DNA of 39,031 nt from Pseudomonadota bacterium (lineage in GTDB: Bacteria; Myxococcota_A; UBA9042; GCA-2863065), in NCBI GenBank assembly GCA_005776585.1, contig SXOX01000273.1:1-39031 (forward strand). Direction: 5' to 3'. Below are positions 1 through 8,723 of this stretch, in pieces. Position 1 is the stretch's first letter; each line of letters starts with the position of its first letter. The notes below the pieces were generated by a model. The model did not search any database. It saw nothing but the letters and a program-made list of their open reading frames with translations, and was not told where the DNA came from. A program made the position numbers and the translations under genes.

Positions 1-1
1 G

Positions 2-865
2 GGCATCTGCGACGTCGCCGAGAGCTGCACCGGGACTGGCGTCAACTGCCCGACCGACGCCTTTGCCGCGGCCACGACCGAGTGTCGCGCCTCGGCCGGC
101 ATCTGTGACCTCGCCGAGTCCTGCACCGGCTCCGACGCGGCCTGCCCCACCGACGCCTTCAAGCCGTCCTCGACCGAGTGCCGCGTCTCCGACGGCATCT
201 GTGACCTCGCCGAATCCTGCACCGGCGCAGCTGCGGCGTGCCCGGCCGACGCGTTCAAGCCGTCCTCGACCGAGTGCCGCGCCTCCGCAGGCATCTGCGA
301 CGTCGCCGAGTCCTGCACCGGCTCCGCCGCCGCATGCCCAAGTGACGCCTTCCGACCGTCCTCGACCGAGTGCCGTGCCTCCGCCGGTATCTGTGACGTA
401 GCGGAATCCTGCACGGGCGCCGGGGCCGCCTGCCCCGCCGACGCCTTCCGACCGTCGGGCACGACCTGCCGCGCTTCCGCCGGTATCTGCGACGTTGCCG
501 AGTCCTGCACTGGCTCCGCCGCCGCGTGCCCCTCCGATGGCTTCCAGTCGTCGTCGACGGTATGCCGCGCCTCCGCCGGCATCTGTGACCTCGCCGAGTC
601 CTGCACCGGCGCCGCCGCCGACTGCCCCACGGACGCATTCCGGCCGTCCACGACCGAGTGCCGCGCCCAGGGCGGCGAATGCGACGTGGCCGAGGCGTGC
701 ACCGGGTCCTCCGCGACGTGCCCGACTGACGCCAAGGTCGAGGCTGGGACGCTCTGCCGAGCCTCGGCTGGAGAATGCGACCTGGCGGAGACCTGCACTG
801 GTTCGACCAACACGTGCCCCGTGGATGGCTTCAAGGCCGAGTCGACTCCGTGCGGCGATCCGTCG
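2..865 (+). repeat. Nine tandem 96-bp coding repeats
   Basis: Nine in-frame copies of a 96-bp unit encode GIC-D-x-A-E-x-C-T-G, a Cys-Pro-x-Asp turn and a C-R pair. The first seven are nearly identical at the protein level and several are nearly identical in DNA. The last two drift to GEC. The array runs off the left edge, so the true copy number is unknown. Near-identity implies recent unit duplication and makes the region prone to assembly collapse. Confidence 0.9.
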
Positions 866-3800
866 GCCTCAGTCTGCGACGACCCGGACTCCTGCAGCGG
901 AACCGCCAACGTCTGTCGGCCGAACTTCAAGTCGGTCGCGTTCGTGTGTCGTCCCGACGCGGGCGCGTGCGACGCAGGTGCCGAGCTTTGCGACAGCGCA
1001 GGCCACTGCCCGGCGGACGTCTTTGAACCTGCCGGGAGCCCGTGCGGCAATCCGGCGGACACCGCGTGCGATAACCCAGACACCTGTACCGGCACGGACA
1101 ACACGTGTCTGTCGAATCTCGAGCCCGCCACGACGGTGTGCCGACCCGACGCAGGAGAGTGCGACGTCGCCGAGCTCTGCGACGGGACCGGAAGCTGTCC
1201 GGCGGACGTCTTCGAGGCCGCCGGCACGGCCTGCGGAAGCCCCGACGACACCGACTGCGACAATCCGGACTCCTGCAGCGCCGCGGGCGCCTGCCGTCCG
1301 AACTTCGAGCCGACGACTACCTCATGTCGTGCGGACGCCGGCGAGTGCGACGTCGAGGACTTCTGCAACGGCGCGGGCGCCTGCCCGACCGACGCCTTCG
1401 AGCCCGCCGGCACGGCCTGCGGCGATGCCTCCGACTCGGTGTGTGACAACCCGGACAGCTGCAGCGGCGCCGGGAACGTGTGCCTCTCGAACTTCGAGCC
1501 GCACACGACGACGTGCCGTGCAAAGACCGACCTCTGCGACGCCGAGGAGCTCTGCGACGGCTCGGGCGCCTGCCCCGCGGACGCCATCGCCGCGGCTGGC
1601 GCCGTGTGTCGAGGACAGTCGGGTGTCTGCGACGCGGCCGAGACGTGCACTGGCGACACCAAGTCGTGCCCACCGGATGCCTTCGTGCAGGCCGGCCTGG
1701 TCTGCCGCCTCGTCTCGGGTGGCTGTGACGAGCCCGAGGCGTGCACTGGGACAGGGCCGGAGTGTCCGACAGACGTTCTGAAGCCGGCGGGCGGCGTCTG
1801 TCGTCCGGGCTCCGGCGATGCGTGCGACCCCGAAGAGTCGTGCTCTGGCACCGACGCGGTCTGTCCGCCGGACGTGCGAGCCACGGCCGGCACGGTCTGT
1901 CACGCTGGCTCGGGCGACGCATGCGATCCCGACGAGACCTGCGACGGGCGGCCACGCAGCCCGTGTCCGCAGGACGTCGTCGCAAGCGCGTCGACGATCT
2001 GCAACTTCGGCTCCGGCGACGCGTGCGACCCGCATGAGTTCTGCACCGGCGTCGCCGGTCAAGGCTGCCCCACCGACCGCGTCGCGGCCGCCGGGTTCGT
2101 CTGCAATCCGGGCTCGGGGGACGCGTGCGACCCCGACGAGCAGTGCTCCGGCGTGCCGGACACGGCGTGCCCGTCGGACACCTTTGCGCCTTCAACGACC
2201 GTGTGCAAGCCGGGCTCGGGCGACCTTTGCGACTCCGACGAGCACTGCGTGGGTGTGGCCGATGCGCGCTGCCCAGATGATCACGTGGCCATCGCCACGA
2301 CGGTCTGCCACAAGGGCTCGGGCGACCTCTGCGATCCCGACGAGTACTGCTCGGGCGTCGCGGGCGTGCCCTGCCCCGACGACTTCGTCGCGCTGACTGG
2401 GACGTTGTGCAACCGAGGCTCCGGCGATATGTGCGACCCGGACGAGCATTGCAGTGGCGTCCCGGGCGAATCGTGCCCGCCAGACACGGTCGCCGACGCG
2501 ACGACAGTCTGTCTCTCCGGCTCGGGCGACTTCTGCGACCCGCACGAGACCTGCCCCGGGATCCCCGGCCAGGTTTGCCCGCGTGACCTCAAGCAGTGCC
2601 CAGGCGTCGTCTGCAAGGCGGGTTCGGGTGATGCGTGCGACCCCAGCGAGACGTGCTCGGGCCAGGCGGGTCAGACCTGCCCCGTTGACACAGTCACCCC
2701 CGCCGGGGTCGTCTGCAACACGGGCTCGGGCGACGCGTGCGACCCGGACGAGAGCTGCTCGGGCGTCCCCGGTGCGACGTGTCCGACCGACGTCGTGCTC
2801 CCGCCGACCACCGTCTGCCGCGCGGGCTCGGGCGACCCGTGCAACCCGACCGAGCTTTGCACGGGAGCGGCGGACGCCTCGTGCCCGCCGGACGCCCATC
2901 AGAGCAATGGCACCGCATGCGATGACACCAACCTCTGCACGGAGACCTCGCAGTGTCAGGATGGTCAGTGCCTCGGCACTCCGATTGGCTGTGGGGACGC
3001 CAACTCATGCACGACCGATGCTTGTGATCCCGCGACAGGCTGCACCCACGTGGCGCTTCCGGATGGCACGGCGTGCACCAACGGCGGATCCGGAGCCAAG
3101 AAGAGCGGCGGCAGTGGCAGCAGCGATGACGACGGTGACTGGGAGGACGATGACGACGATGACAGCGGGGGCGGCTCTGGCGCAGGCATGTGCATGGCAG
3201 GCTCGTGCTTCGTCGAGACGTGCGGGAACGGAAACCAGAATCTCTACAAGTCCTCGCCACCGAGCTGCCCGAATCCGAACTCGTTCACGCAAGTCGGGAC
3301 CTTGGCCGAGCTGAACGCTTGGCGTGCCAATCCTCAGACGTCCCTGCGACTCTCCGGCGCGATCGCCTTCGGCAACCAGGCGCTGGTCATCGAGACTCGC
3401 TGCGACGTCGTAAATTCTCAGAAGGCTACGCTGACCGGGCTGACGCATGTCTTCATCGCGGCTCGGAACATCGACTTCTACGGTGACGTGACCGCGACGG
3501 GCCGCGTCGATCTGCGCGCGTCGGACACCGTGTCCGTACGGCAGGCGTCGAAGTTCATGCAGGTCGCGTCGTTCAACCTCGAGGCTCCAAAGGTCGACGA
3601 GTGGGGCGACGTCACGTTCACGACTCGGTACTGCATCGAAGGAGAGCAGACCACGGTACGTCAGGCGTCGCGCGGCTCGAGCGGTGGCGGCGATGTCGCC
3701 ATCTTCGGCGAGGAGGTCGAGCTCTACGGCGACTTCCTCAACGTGCATGACGTCGAGGTTCATTCGGACGGCGCTCTGACCTACCGCCAGGCAGCCCGGA

Positions 3801-4387
3801 TCACGGCGACGGGCGACGTGAGTCTCACGGCGAACGGGGCCATGAACGTCTATGGCGACGTGCTGGGCTCAGCCGACGTGACCTACGCCTCCGCCGGCAG
3901 CCTGTCGCTGAAGCAAGCGAGCAAGATCACGAATGCTACGTCGGTGAGCATCTCGACCTCAAGCGCCCTCGAGTTCTATGCGGATCTCCGGTACGTCGGC
4001 CCCGTGACCGTCACGGCGAAGACCTTGGCCTTCAAGGAGGCCGCCCGCATCCAGGCCTCTGGCGCCGTGTCGTTGATCCTGAGCGGCTCGACCGCCAGCA
4101 TCGACTGGTCTGGCGACATCGTCTCGGCCGCGTCGGTGACCGTGCAGGCCAAGACCGTGACCTATCGTCCCTCGGCGTACATCACGACGGGTGGCGACGT
4201 GACGCTGCTCATCTCGGGCTTCTTCGAGGGTCGTGGGCAGATTCGGTACAATGGCGTCGTCAACCTGTCGCCGGCCAGCTATCGGCTCTACAGCACGCAT
4301 GACTTCCAGAGCAATACGAGCTGCACGATTCACGGTACGCCACAGGCCGGGTCGGTCGCTCCGAAGGGCTGCGTCGCGGCTCCGTAG
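2..4387 (+). CDS. Giant Cys-rich disintegrin-like repeat protein with C-terminal beta-solenoid-like domain (5' partial)
   Basis: The reading frame is open from the first bases of the window, so the N-terminus and any export signal lie upstream; an internal ATG at 686 is not the start. The visible 1461 residues fall into four parts. First come nine 32-residue repeats (2-865) of the form GICDxAESCTG, CP-D, CR. Next come alternating longer modules with CDNPDSCSG and GECDVxELCDG (about 866-1800), then eleven 33-34-residue repeats with GSGDxCDPxExCSG (1808-2926). After a Cys-rich tail and an Asp/Ser/Gly linker (about 3085-3185), the C-terminal half (about 3280-4340) has recurring V-QAS/QAA and YGD/WGD motifs, as in a parallel beta-solenoid. 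The C-D-x-x-E-x-C-x-G-x4-C-P-x-D spacing matches the ADAM/snake-venom disintegrin consensus (known family). I infer an extracellular, disulphide-rich surface or adhesion protein; function is unknown. Confidence 0.85.
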   Translation, partial: GICDVAESCTGTGVNCPTDAFAAATTECRASAGICDLAESCTGSDAACPTDAFKPSSTECRVSDGICDLAESCTGAAAACPADAFKPSSTECRASAGICDVAESCTGSAAACPSDAFRPSSTECRASAGICDVAESCTGAGAACPADAFRPSGTTCRASAGICDVAESCTGSAAACPSDGFQSSSTVCRASAGICDLAESCTGAAADCPTDAFRPSTTECRAQGGECDVAEACTGSSATCPTDAKVEAGTLCRASAGECDLAETCTGSTNTCPVDGFKAESTPCGDPSASVCDDPDSCSGTANVCRPNFKSVAFVCRPDAGACDAGAELCDSAGHCPADVFEPAGSPCGNPADTACDNPDTCTGTDNTCLSNLEPATTVCRPDAGECDVAELCDGTGSCPADVFEAAGTACGSPDDTDCDNPDSCSAAGACRPNFEPTTTSCRADAGECDVEDFCNGAGACPTDAFEPAGTACGDASDSVCDNPDSCSGAGNVCLSNFEPHTTTCRAKTDLCDAEELCDGSGACPADAIAAAGAVCRGQSGVCDAAETCTGDTKSCPPDAFVQAGLVCRLVSGGCDEPEACTGTGPECPTDVLKPAGGVCRPGSGDACDPEESCSGTDAVCPPDVRATAGTVCHAGSGDACDPDETCDGRPRSPCPQDVVASASTICNFGSGDACDPHEFCTGVAGQGCPTDRVAAAGFVCNPGSGDACDPDEQCSGVPDTACPSDTFAPSTTVCKPGSGDLCDSDEHCVGVADARCPDDHVAIATTVCHKGSGDLCDPDEYCSGVAGVPCPDDFVALTGTLCNRGSGDMCDPDEHCSGVPGESCPPDTVADATTVCLSGSGDFCDPHETCPGIPGQVCPRDLKQCPGVVCKAGSGDACDPSETCSGQAGQTCPVDTVTPAGVVCNTGSGDACDPDESCSGVPGATCPTDVVLPPTTVCRAGSGDPCNPTELCTGAADASCPPDAHQSNGTACDDTNLCTETSQCQDGQCLGTPIGCGDANSCTTDACDPATGCTHVALPDGTACTNGGSGAKKSGGSGSSDDDGDWEDDDDDDSGGGSGAGMCMAGSCFVETCGNGNQNLYKSSPPSCPNPNSFTQVGTLAELNAWRANPQTSLRLSGAIAFGNQALVIETRCDVVNSQKATLTGLTHVFIAARNIDFYGDVTATGRVDLRASDTVSVRQASKFMQVASFNLEAPKVDEWGDVTFTTRYCIEGEQTTVRQASRGSSGGGDVAIFGEEVELYGDFLNVHDVEVHSDGALTYRQAARITATGDVSLTANGAMNVYGDVLGSADVTYASAGSLSLKQASKITNATSVSISTSSALEFYADLRYVGPVTVTAKTLAFKEAARIQASGAVSLILSGSTASIDWSGDIVSAASVTVQAKTVTYRPSAYITTGGDVTLLISGFFEGRGQIRYNGVVNLSPASYRLYSTHDFQSNTSCTIHGTPQAGSVAPKGCVAAP
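1808..2926 (+). repeat. Eleven tandem ~102-bp coding repeats (GSGDxCDPxE type)
   Basis: Eleven copies of a 33-34-codon unit each start GSGD-x-C-D/N-P and keep five or six Cys at fixed spacing. They are more diverged than the 96-bp repeats at the left edge. Copy 8 (about 2519-2620) is atypical, with CPG instead of CSG and an extra Cys in a DLKQC segment. The first copy is one codon shorter than the others. Confidence 0.85.
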
Positions 4388-4421
4388 GACTGCGGCGCCT
4401 CGGAAGGCCGCGGTGGCTGCC

Positions 4422-5219
4422 TCAACCCCACACGAGCGCAGAGGCGCTCCCGCACGCGATGGGGATGGAGAGCCACTGTGTGGTCGACAGTCCGCGCCAC
4501 GCGCCGCGATCGCGATCGCCGCGCAGGAGCTCGAGCCCGAACGACAGCACGCTATACGCGAACATGAAGCGCAGGAAGCGGCCGGGCTGCGGCGTGGCGA
4601 GCAGCCAGCCAAGGGTCAGCAACCCCGCCGCGCTCCAGTAGAGCTGGACCGGGTGGCATCGCGCGCTTTGGGTCGCCTGCGAGCCGACGAGTCCTTGCCG
4701 CAGGTGCTCCAGGTAAGCGGGGCTGCCGGCCTCGCGGAGCCCGGGGTAGCGCGCCCGCCAGCTCGGGAAGCGGATCCCCGGCAGCCTCGACAGAGACGAC
4801 AACGGGCGGCCGAAGTCGCAGCCCTTCAGCAGGCAACCGACCCGCGCGACGGCCAGACCGAGGGCCATGGCCGGCGCACCGGCGTCGAAGAAGCCAAGTA
4901 CGTCGCCGCCACGCGCGCTGACCAGGAGCACGGCGCCGAGCGCGCCTCCGAGGAAGCCGCCCATGGCCATCATGCCGCCGTCAAAGCGCAGCCACTGCCG
5001 GCGCTCCCCTGACGCGCGCGGGTTGACCGCCTCGTGGAGGAGTCGGGCGCCGAGGATGCTGCCAGCGGTCGTGCCGAGGAGCCCGAGGAGGGTCTCGACG
5101 ATTGGCGCGTCCCCGGCCGACCCGAGCGTGAGCGGCCACGAAAGGAGGAGCGCCAGCGTGAGGAAGGTCGCGTACGCAGGAATCGCTAGGCCGCCGAGCG
5201 TGAAGAGGATGGGCCGCAT
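4422..5219 (-). CDS. Divergent prolipoprotein diacylglyceryl transferase (Lgt-like)
   Basis: This 265-residue polytopic membrane protein resembles Lgt, which moves diacylglycerol from phosphatidylglycerol to the lipobox Cys of prolipoproteins. Visible signatures are FDGGMMAMGGFLGG (79-92), ARVGCLLKGCDFGRP (125-139, equivalent to GRIGNFINGE-GRP in classical Lgt), CHPVQLY (188-194, the HP-Q-LY motif), E230/R233 and STTQWLSIP (245-253, like the late GQ-LSIP motif). The usual Asn of GRIGN is Cys here, so this is a divergent subgroup. The ATG at 5219 lies one base after the TGA of the upstream lipoprotein gene (TGA-g-ATG), which fixes the start and implies translational coupling. A housekeeping lgt probably exists elsewhere; this copy may serve the adjacent lipoprotein (inference). 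Confidence 0.8.
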   Translation of the reverse strand: MRPILFTLGGLAIPAYATFLTLALLLSWPLTLGSAGDAPIVETLLGLLGTTAGSILGARLLHEAVNPRASGERRQWLRFDGGMMAMGGFLGGALGAVLLVSARGGDVLGFFDAGAPAMALGLAVARVGCLLKGCDFGRPLSSLSRLPGIRFPSWRARYPGLREAGSPAYLEHLRQGLVGSQATQSARCHPVQLYWSAAGLLTLGWLLATPQPGRFLRFMFAYSVLSFGLELLRGDRDRGAWRGLSTTQWLSIPIACGSASALVWG

Positions 5220-5220
5220 C

Positions 5221-6210
5221 TCAAGGTGCGACGGCGGCAAGGTCGCGCGAAAGCTCCGCGAGACGCGTGTCGAGCAGTTGGGCCCGCCGGAGGCTCTTCT
5301 GGAGGTCCGATCCGCCGAACAGCAGAGCAAAGCGGCCCTCGCGGCCAAGCAGCGTCTCGAGCGCGGCCTCCAGCTGGTCGGGCGACCTGGCGGCCGCGGC
5401 GAGCTCCGCCATCAGCGCCCGGTACTGGATCCAGAGCACGGTCGCCGCGATGGGCGACTGGCTCGCGAGGTCGGCGGCGGTCGTCGGATCGAGCTCGGAG
5501 GCGCCGGGTGGCGCACGAAACGTCGGAACGAGCGCGCGAGCGAGCATGATCTCGGTCCCCAGGGCCTCCTCGAGGACCGCCTCCGTCAGCGGCGCGACTC
5601 GCAGCGCCTTCAGCCCCTGTTGGAGGCGAGCACGGGCGGGCGCGCCGAGCGCCGGAAGCAGCTTGTGAACGGTGGTGGCGAGAGTCGCGACCGCCGAGCC
5701 GCCAAGGAAGCGCCCGAGCAGAGCGCCGCCGCGAGCGAGATCCGCGGCGACCTGGAGTCCGTCCAGCAGCGCATCGACGGCGCCTTCGGCATCGCCTGAC
5801 TCAGCGCGCCGCACCGCGTCGTCCGCGAGCACGCGAGCGAGCCGGGTCCACGTCGCGCGGGGTGCGGCGGTCTCCGGCTCGGACAGGACGAACGGGCTGC
5901 GGCCGTCGGTCGCGCGCGCGCCCTCGGCGAGATGCCGGACGACCTCGGCTACCGGGGCATTGGCCTCGAGCGCCGCGACCGCGTGGCCATACGACGCCGC
6001 CGACCGGCCCTCGGAAGGTGCCCCCCGCAGCGGCTGGCGCAGCACGCGCGTCGGCTGGGACACCAGGCGCGCCTCCAGGTCCGCCACGAGCCCGGCAAAC
6101 GGCTCACCGCGCGACGAGCAGCCCCCGAGCGCGAGGACGAGCGCGGCGACGACGCCTATTGGCCGTGGTCGCGACAGAAGTCCGGGTCCGCCGTCTCGGG
6201 GTTGGCGCAC
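5221..6210 (-). CDS. Uncharacterised helical lipoprotein
   Basis: The product is 329 residues. The chosen GTG start gives an Arg-containing n-region, a hydrophobic stretch (IGVVAALVLAL, 18-28) and a lipobox LGGC with Cys31, so it is a probable lipoprotein. The rest is Ala/Leu/Arg-rich and predicted helical by composition, with heptad-like stretches such as LEARL and AVRRAESGDAEGAVDALLDGL. I recognise no catalytic motif. The start overlaps the end of the upstream small protein gene by 55 bp in another frame; the only alternatives nearer the lipobox are rare CTG or ATA codons. Its stop is one base from the Lgt-like start. It belongs to the five-gene minus-strand unit. Confidence 0.7.
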   Translation of the reverse strand: MRQPRDGGPGLLSRPRPIGVVAALVLALGGCSSRGEPFAGLVADLEARLVSQPTRVLRQPLRGAPSEGRSAASYGHAVAALEANAPVAEVVRHLAEGARATDGRSPFVLSEPETAAPRATWTRLARVLADDAVRRAESGDAEGAVDALLDGLQVAADLARGGALLGRFLGGSAVATLATTVHKLLPALGAPARARLQQGLKALRVAPLTEAVLEEALGTEIMLARALVPTFRAPPGASELDPTTAADLASQSPIAATVLWIQYRALMAELAAAARSPDQLEAALETLLGREGRFALLFGGSDLQKSLRRAQLLDTRLAELSRDLAAVAP

Positions 6211-6578
6211 ATGCGCTCGATCTGATTGCCGACCTGGCCCTTGGCGACCACGCGTGCGACCCGCGAGATCGACGTGATGAGCCGCCCCGTCAGCGGCCCG
6301 AAGACCGTCCGGTTGATGCCCGGGAGCTGCGCCAGGTTCTGGATCATGCGCTCGCCGACCCGTCCCCGCGCCTCGTCCGAGAGCCGATCCCAGCTCCGGC
6401 CCTCCGCCAACGCCTGCTGCAGCTCGCCACGAATGCGCTGGAGCCGCGCGATGGTCCGTGCGTCGCCGCCCGCGGCCGTCTGCCGCGCGATCTCGCGATC
6501 GATCTCGTTGATGACGCCCTCCATCTCGCTCTGGATGCCGAGCAGCTCTTCGTAGCCTTCGACCCTTCGTGCACACAT
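6156..6578 (-). CDS. Small helical protein of unknown function
   Basis: The product is 140 residues and soluble-looking. The first 60 residues are strongly helical and charged (EGYEELLGIQSEMEGVINEI, then a long E/R/Q-rich stretch), likely a coiled coil. A more hydrophobic middle (FGPLTGRLITSISRVARVV, about 92-110) could be an amphipathic helix. The C-terminal tail has two Cys (RMCANPET, DFCRDHG). It lies 27 bp downstream of the AAA+ ATPase gene and overlaps the lipoprotein gene that follows. I do not recognise the family. Its position suggests an adaptor or partner of the ATPase or lipoprotein (inference). Confidence 0.65.
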   Translation of the reverse strand: MCARRVEGYEELLGIQSEMEGVINEIDREIARQTAAGGDARTIARLQRIRGELQQALAEGRSWDRLSDEARGRVGERMIQNLAQLPGINRTVFGPLTGRLITSISRVARVVAKGQVGNQIERMCANPETADPDFCRDHGQ

Positions 6579-6605
6579 ATTGCCTCCTCGCTGCCTCCGC
6601 GTTGC

Positions 6606-8723
6606 CTATCGGGGCCGGCCGGACGACTCGCGTACGAGCTTCCCGGCGGCCTCGCATTCCTTTCGTGCCGTCTTCTCCAAATGGTCCTGTCGAATCGGAC
6701 CGCCCTCCGCCAACGCGAGATAGGCTGCCCGAACGACTGCGTTCTTGATATAGCCGCCCTGGATGTCGTAGCTCGCCGCGAGCCCCTGAAAGTCCACGTC
6801 GCGGCTGACCTGCGCCGAGGCCGGCAGAAGCACACGCCAGATGCGCGCGCGCTCGTCGGCGCCCGGAAACGGGAACTTCACGCGAAACTGGATGCGCCGG
6901 GCGAAGGCGCTGTCCATGTTCCGTTCGAGGTTCGTGGTCAGGATCGTGATGCCGTCGAACCGCTCGATCTCCTGGAGGAGCTGGTTGGTCTCCATGTTCG
7001 CGAAGCGATCGTTGGAGGACTCGACCTTCACACGGCTCGCAAACAGCGAGTCGGCCTCGTCGAAGAGCAGGATGGCGCGCTGGGCGCGGGCGACCTCGAA
7101 GACCTTGCTCAGGTTCTTCTCTGTGTCGCCGACGTACTTGCTCACGATGCCAGGAATGTGAACGCGGTGCAGCGGCCGCCCGAGCTCCGCGGCGATGACC
7201 TCGGCGCAGTAGGTCTTGCCGGTGCCCGGCTCGCCGTCGAAGAGGCACACGAGGCCACGACCGGTGACCAGCCGCGCACCGAAGCCCCAGTCTCGCAGCA
7301 GCCGATCCTGGTTGCGGCAGGCATCGAGGATCTCCACGATGGACTCCCGCGTCTCGCTGGGCAGCACCAGGTCGTCCAGGCTGAGGGCAGGCCGGGCCCC
7401 CGGCTCGCCCGTCAGCTCGACGTCGCGTCCACGGACCTGCCGGGTCGCGCCGGCGAGCAGATGCGCCCGCTGCACCACGGGACGGCCACCGACAGCCTCG
7501 GCGCGCGCGTGGTTGAGCGCGAGCCCCACCGCGTTCTTGATGTGTCCTCCGGCGAGATCGAAGCGCTCGGCAAGCTCCGCCGGCTCGACATCCGGTGCGA
7601 TGGCGACATCCTCGGGAAGGTGCAGGCGCCAAATCCGCTCGCGCAGGGGCGCTGACGGAACCGTGAACCGCGCGATGTAGGTGATCCGGCGCTCGATGGC
7701 CGGATCGAGCTCGACCGGACGGTTCGTGGCGAGAAAGATGACGCCCGCGAAGGCCTCGAGCGCGTGCAAACTCTCGTAGAACTGCGCCATCTCGCGGACG
7801 AAGAGCGCCTCGCACTCATCCAGGAAGACGATGGCGCCGCGGAGCGTGGCCTCGAAGAAGACGGCATCGATTCGGCCGAGCACCTGCGTGTGATCGGACA
7901 ACAGCGCGCCGACGTTTACCAGCAACAGAGGTCGACCGACCTCGCGGGCGAGCGCGCGGGCAAAGAGCGTCTTGCCCGTGCCCGGGGGCCCGGAGAACAG
8001 CAGCGTGAGGCCGCTCCCGGCGACGTCGGTCGTGCGATGGTGCGTGACCAGGTTCACGACCTCGCTCTTCCACGGCTCCGGCAGCACGACGCGATCGAGG
8101 CGCTCGGACGGCTCGACGATCTCGCAGAAGCCGGCGAGCGGGTTCTCCACGGCCGCCTCGCGGAGCAACGCCCGCAGCGTGCCCGGGCTCGGCCGCAGCT
8201 CGAAGCGCATGCGCTTGCGGGCGTACCGAGCGTCCTGCAGGACCAGGACGCGGTGAGCAAACAACGGCGCGCCGTCATCAAACCGACGGCGCGCGTCGAT
8301 CTGGTCTTCGATCGAGTCGGTCAGGAAGGCGATCGCGCCGTCCGGGTCGAGGTAATCGCGCGAGCCGTCCTGGTGAAGCTTCGCCAGGAGCTGCGGGATG
8401 AGCGGATCGAGCACGGCGCAAACCGAGAGCACGACCAGCTCGCACTCGAACGCATCGAGCCCGAAGGCCCGCGCGAGGGAGGCGATGCCAAGGACCTCGG
8501 GATGGGTCGCGTCGCGCCGCGCCTGAACGGCGATCTGGCGCTCCGTGTGCTCGCGATCGAGCGTGGCGAGCGAGCCTTCGAGGTCACCGCCGCCCGCTTC
8601 GCCGAGCACGGTGCGCTCCTCGAGGCGGCGTCGCACGATGCGCAGCCGAAGCCGTGTGCGCGCGAGCTCACAGGCATCGGCGAAGAGCTCCAGCGGGCTC
8701 GAGTAAGGGTTGGCCGCCCTCAT
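6606..8723 (-). CDS. Tandem AAA+ ATPase (two complete modules)
   Basis: The product is 705 residues. A helical N-terminal region (1-200) with no recognised motif is followed by two AAA+ modules. Module 1 has Walker A GPPGTGKT (245-252), Walker B IVFLDECE (298-305), sensor-1 Asn334 and an Arg pair 345-346. Module 2 has Walker A GEPGTGKT (497-504), Walker B ILLFDEAD (551-558), sensor Asn598 and an Arg pair 609-610, with a pore-loop-like SKYVGDTEKN (529-538). Both modules keep the residues for ATP hydrolysis, so it probably forms a hexameric remodelling ring. The ATG start overlaps the TGA of the upstream methyltransferase gene (ATGA), which fixes the start. Tandem AAA proteins of this style occur near contractile injection systems and as unfoldases. 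No sheath or tube gene is visible here, so the substrate is unknown. Confidence 0.85.
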   Translation of the reverse strand: MRAANPYSSPLELFADACELARTRLRLRIVRRRLEERTVLGEAGGGDLEGSLATLDREHTERQIAVQARRDATHPEVLGIASLARAFGLDAFECELVVLSVCAVLDPLIPQLLAKLHQDGSRDYLDPDGAIAFLTDSIEDQIDARRRFDDGAPLFAHRVLVLQDARYARKRMRFELRPSPGTLRALLREAAVENPLAGFCEIVEPSERLDRVVLPEPWKSEVVNLVTHHRTTDVAGSGLTLLFSGPPGTGKTLFARALAREVGRPLLLVNVGALLSDHTQVLGRIDAVFFEATLRGAIVFLDECEALFVREMAQFYESLHALEAFAGVIFLATNRPVELDPAIERRITYIARFTVPSAPLRERIWRLHLPEDVAIAPDVEPAELAERFDLAGGHIKNAVGLALNHARAEAVGGRPVVQRAHLLAGATRQVRGRDVELTGEPGARPALSLDDLVLPSETRESIVEILDACRNQDRLLRDWGFGARLVTGRGLVCLFDGEPGTGKTYCAEVIAAELGRPLHRVHIPGIVSKYVGDTEKNLSKVFEVARAQRAILLFDEADSLFASRVKVESSNDRFANMETNQLLQEIERFDGITILTTNLERNMDSAFARRIQFRVKFPFPGADERARIWRVLLPASAQVSRDVDFQGLAASYDIQGGYIKNAVVRAAYLALAEGGPIRQDHLEKTARKECEAAGKLVRESSGRPR

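Noticed and set aside
495..1781. 428-residue open frame overlapping the Cys-repeat gene in another frame
   Set aside because: Ser/Arg/Pro-rich translation produced by the tandem repeats; the frame with invariant Cys spacing is the coding one.
6606..8723. AAA+ ATPase as evidence for a contractile injection system
   Set aside because: No sheath, tube, baseplate or spike gene is present nearby; the neighbours are a methyltransferase, a lipoprotein and an Lgt-like enzyme.
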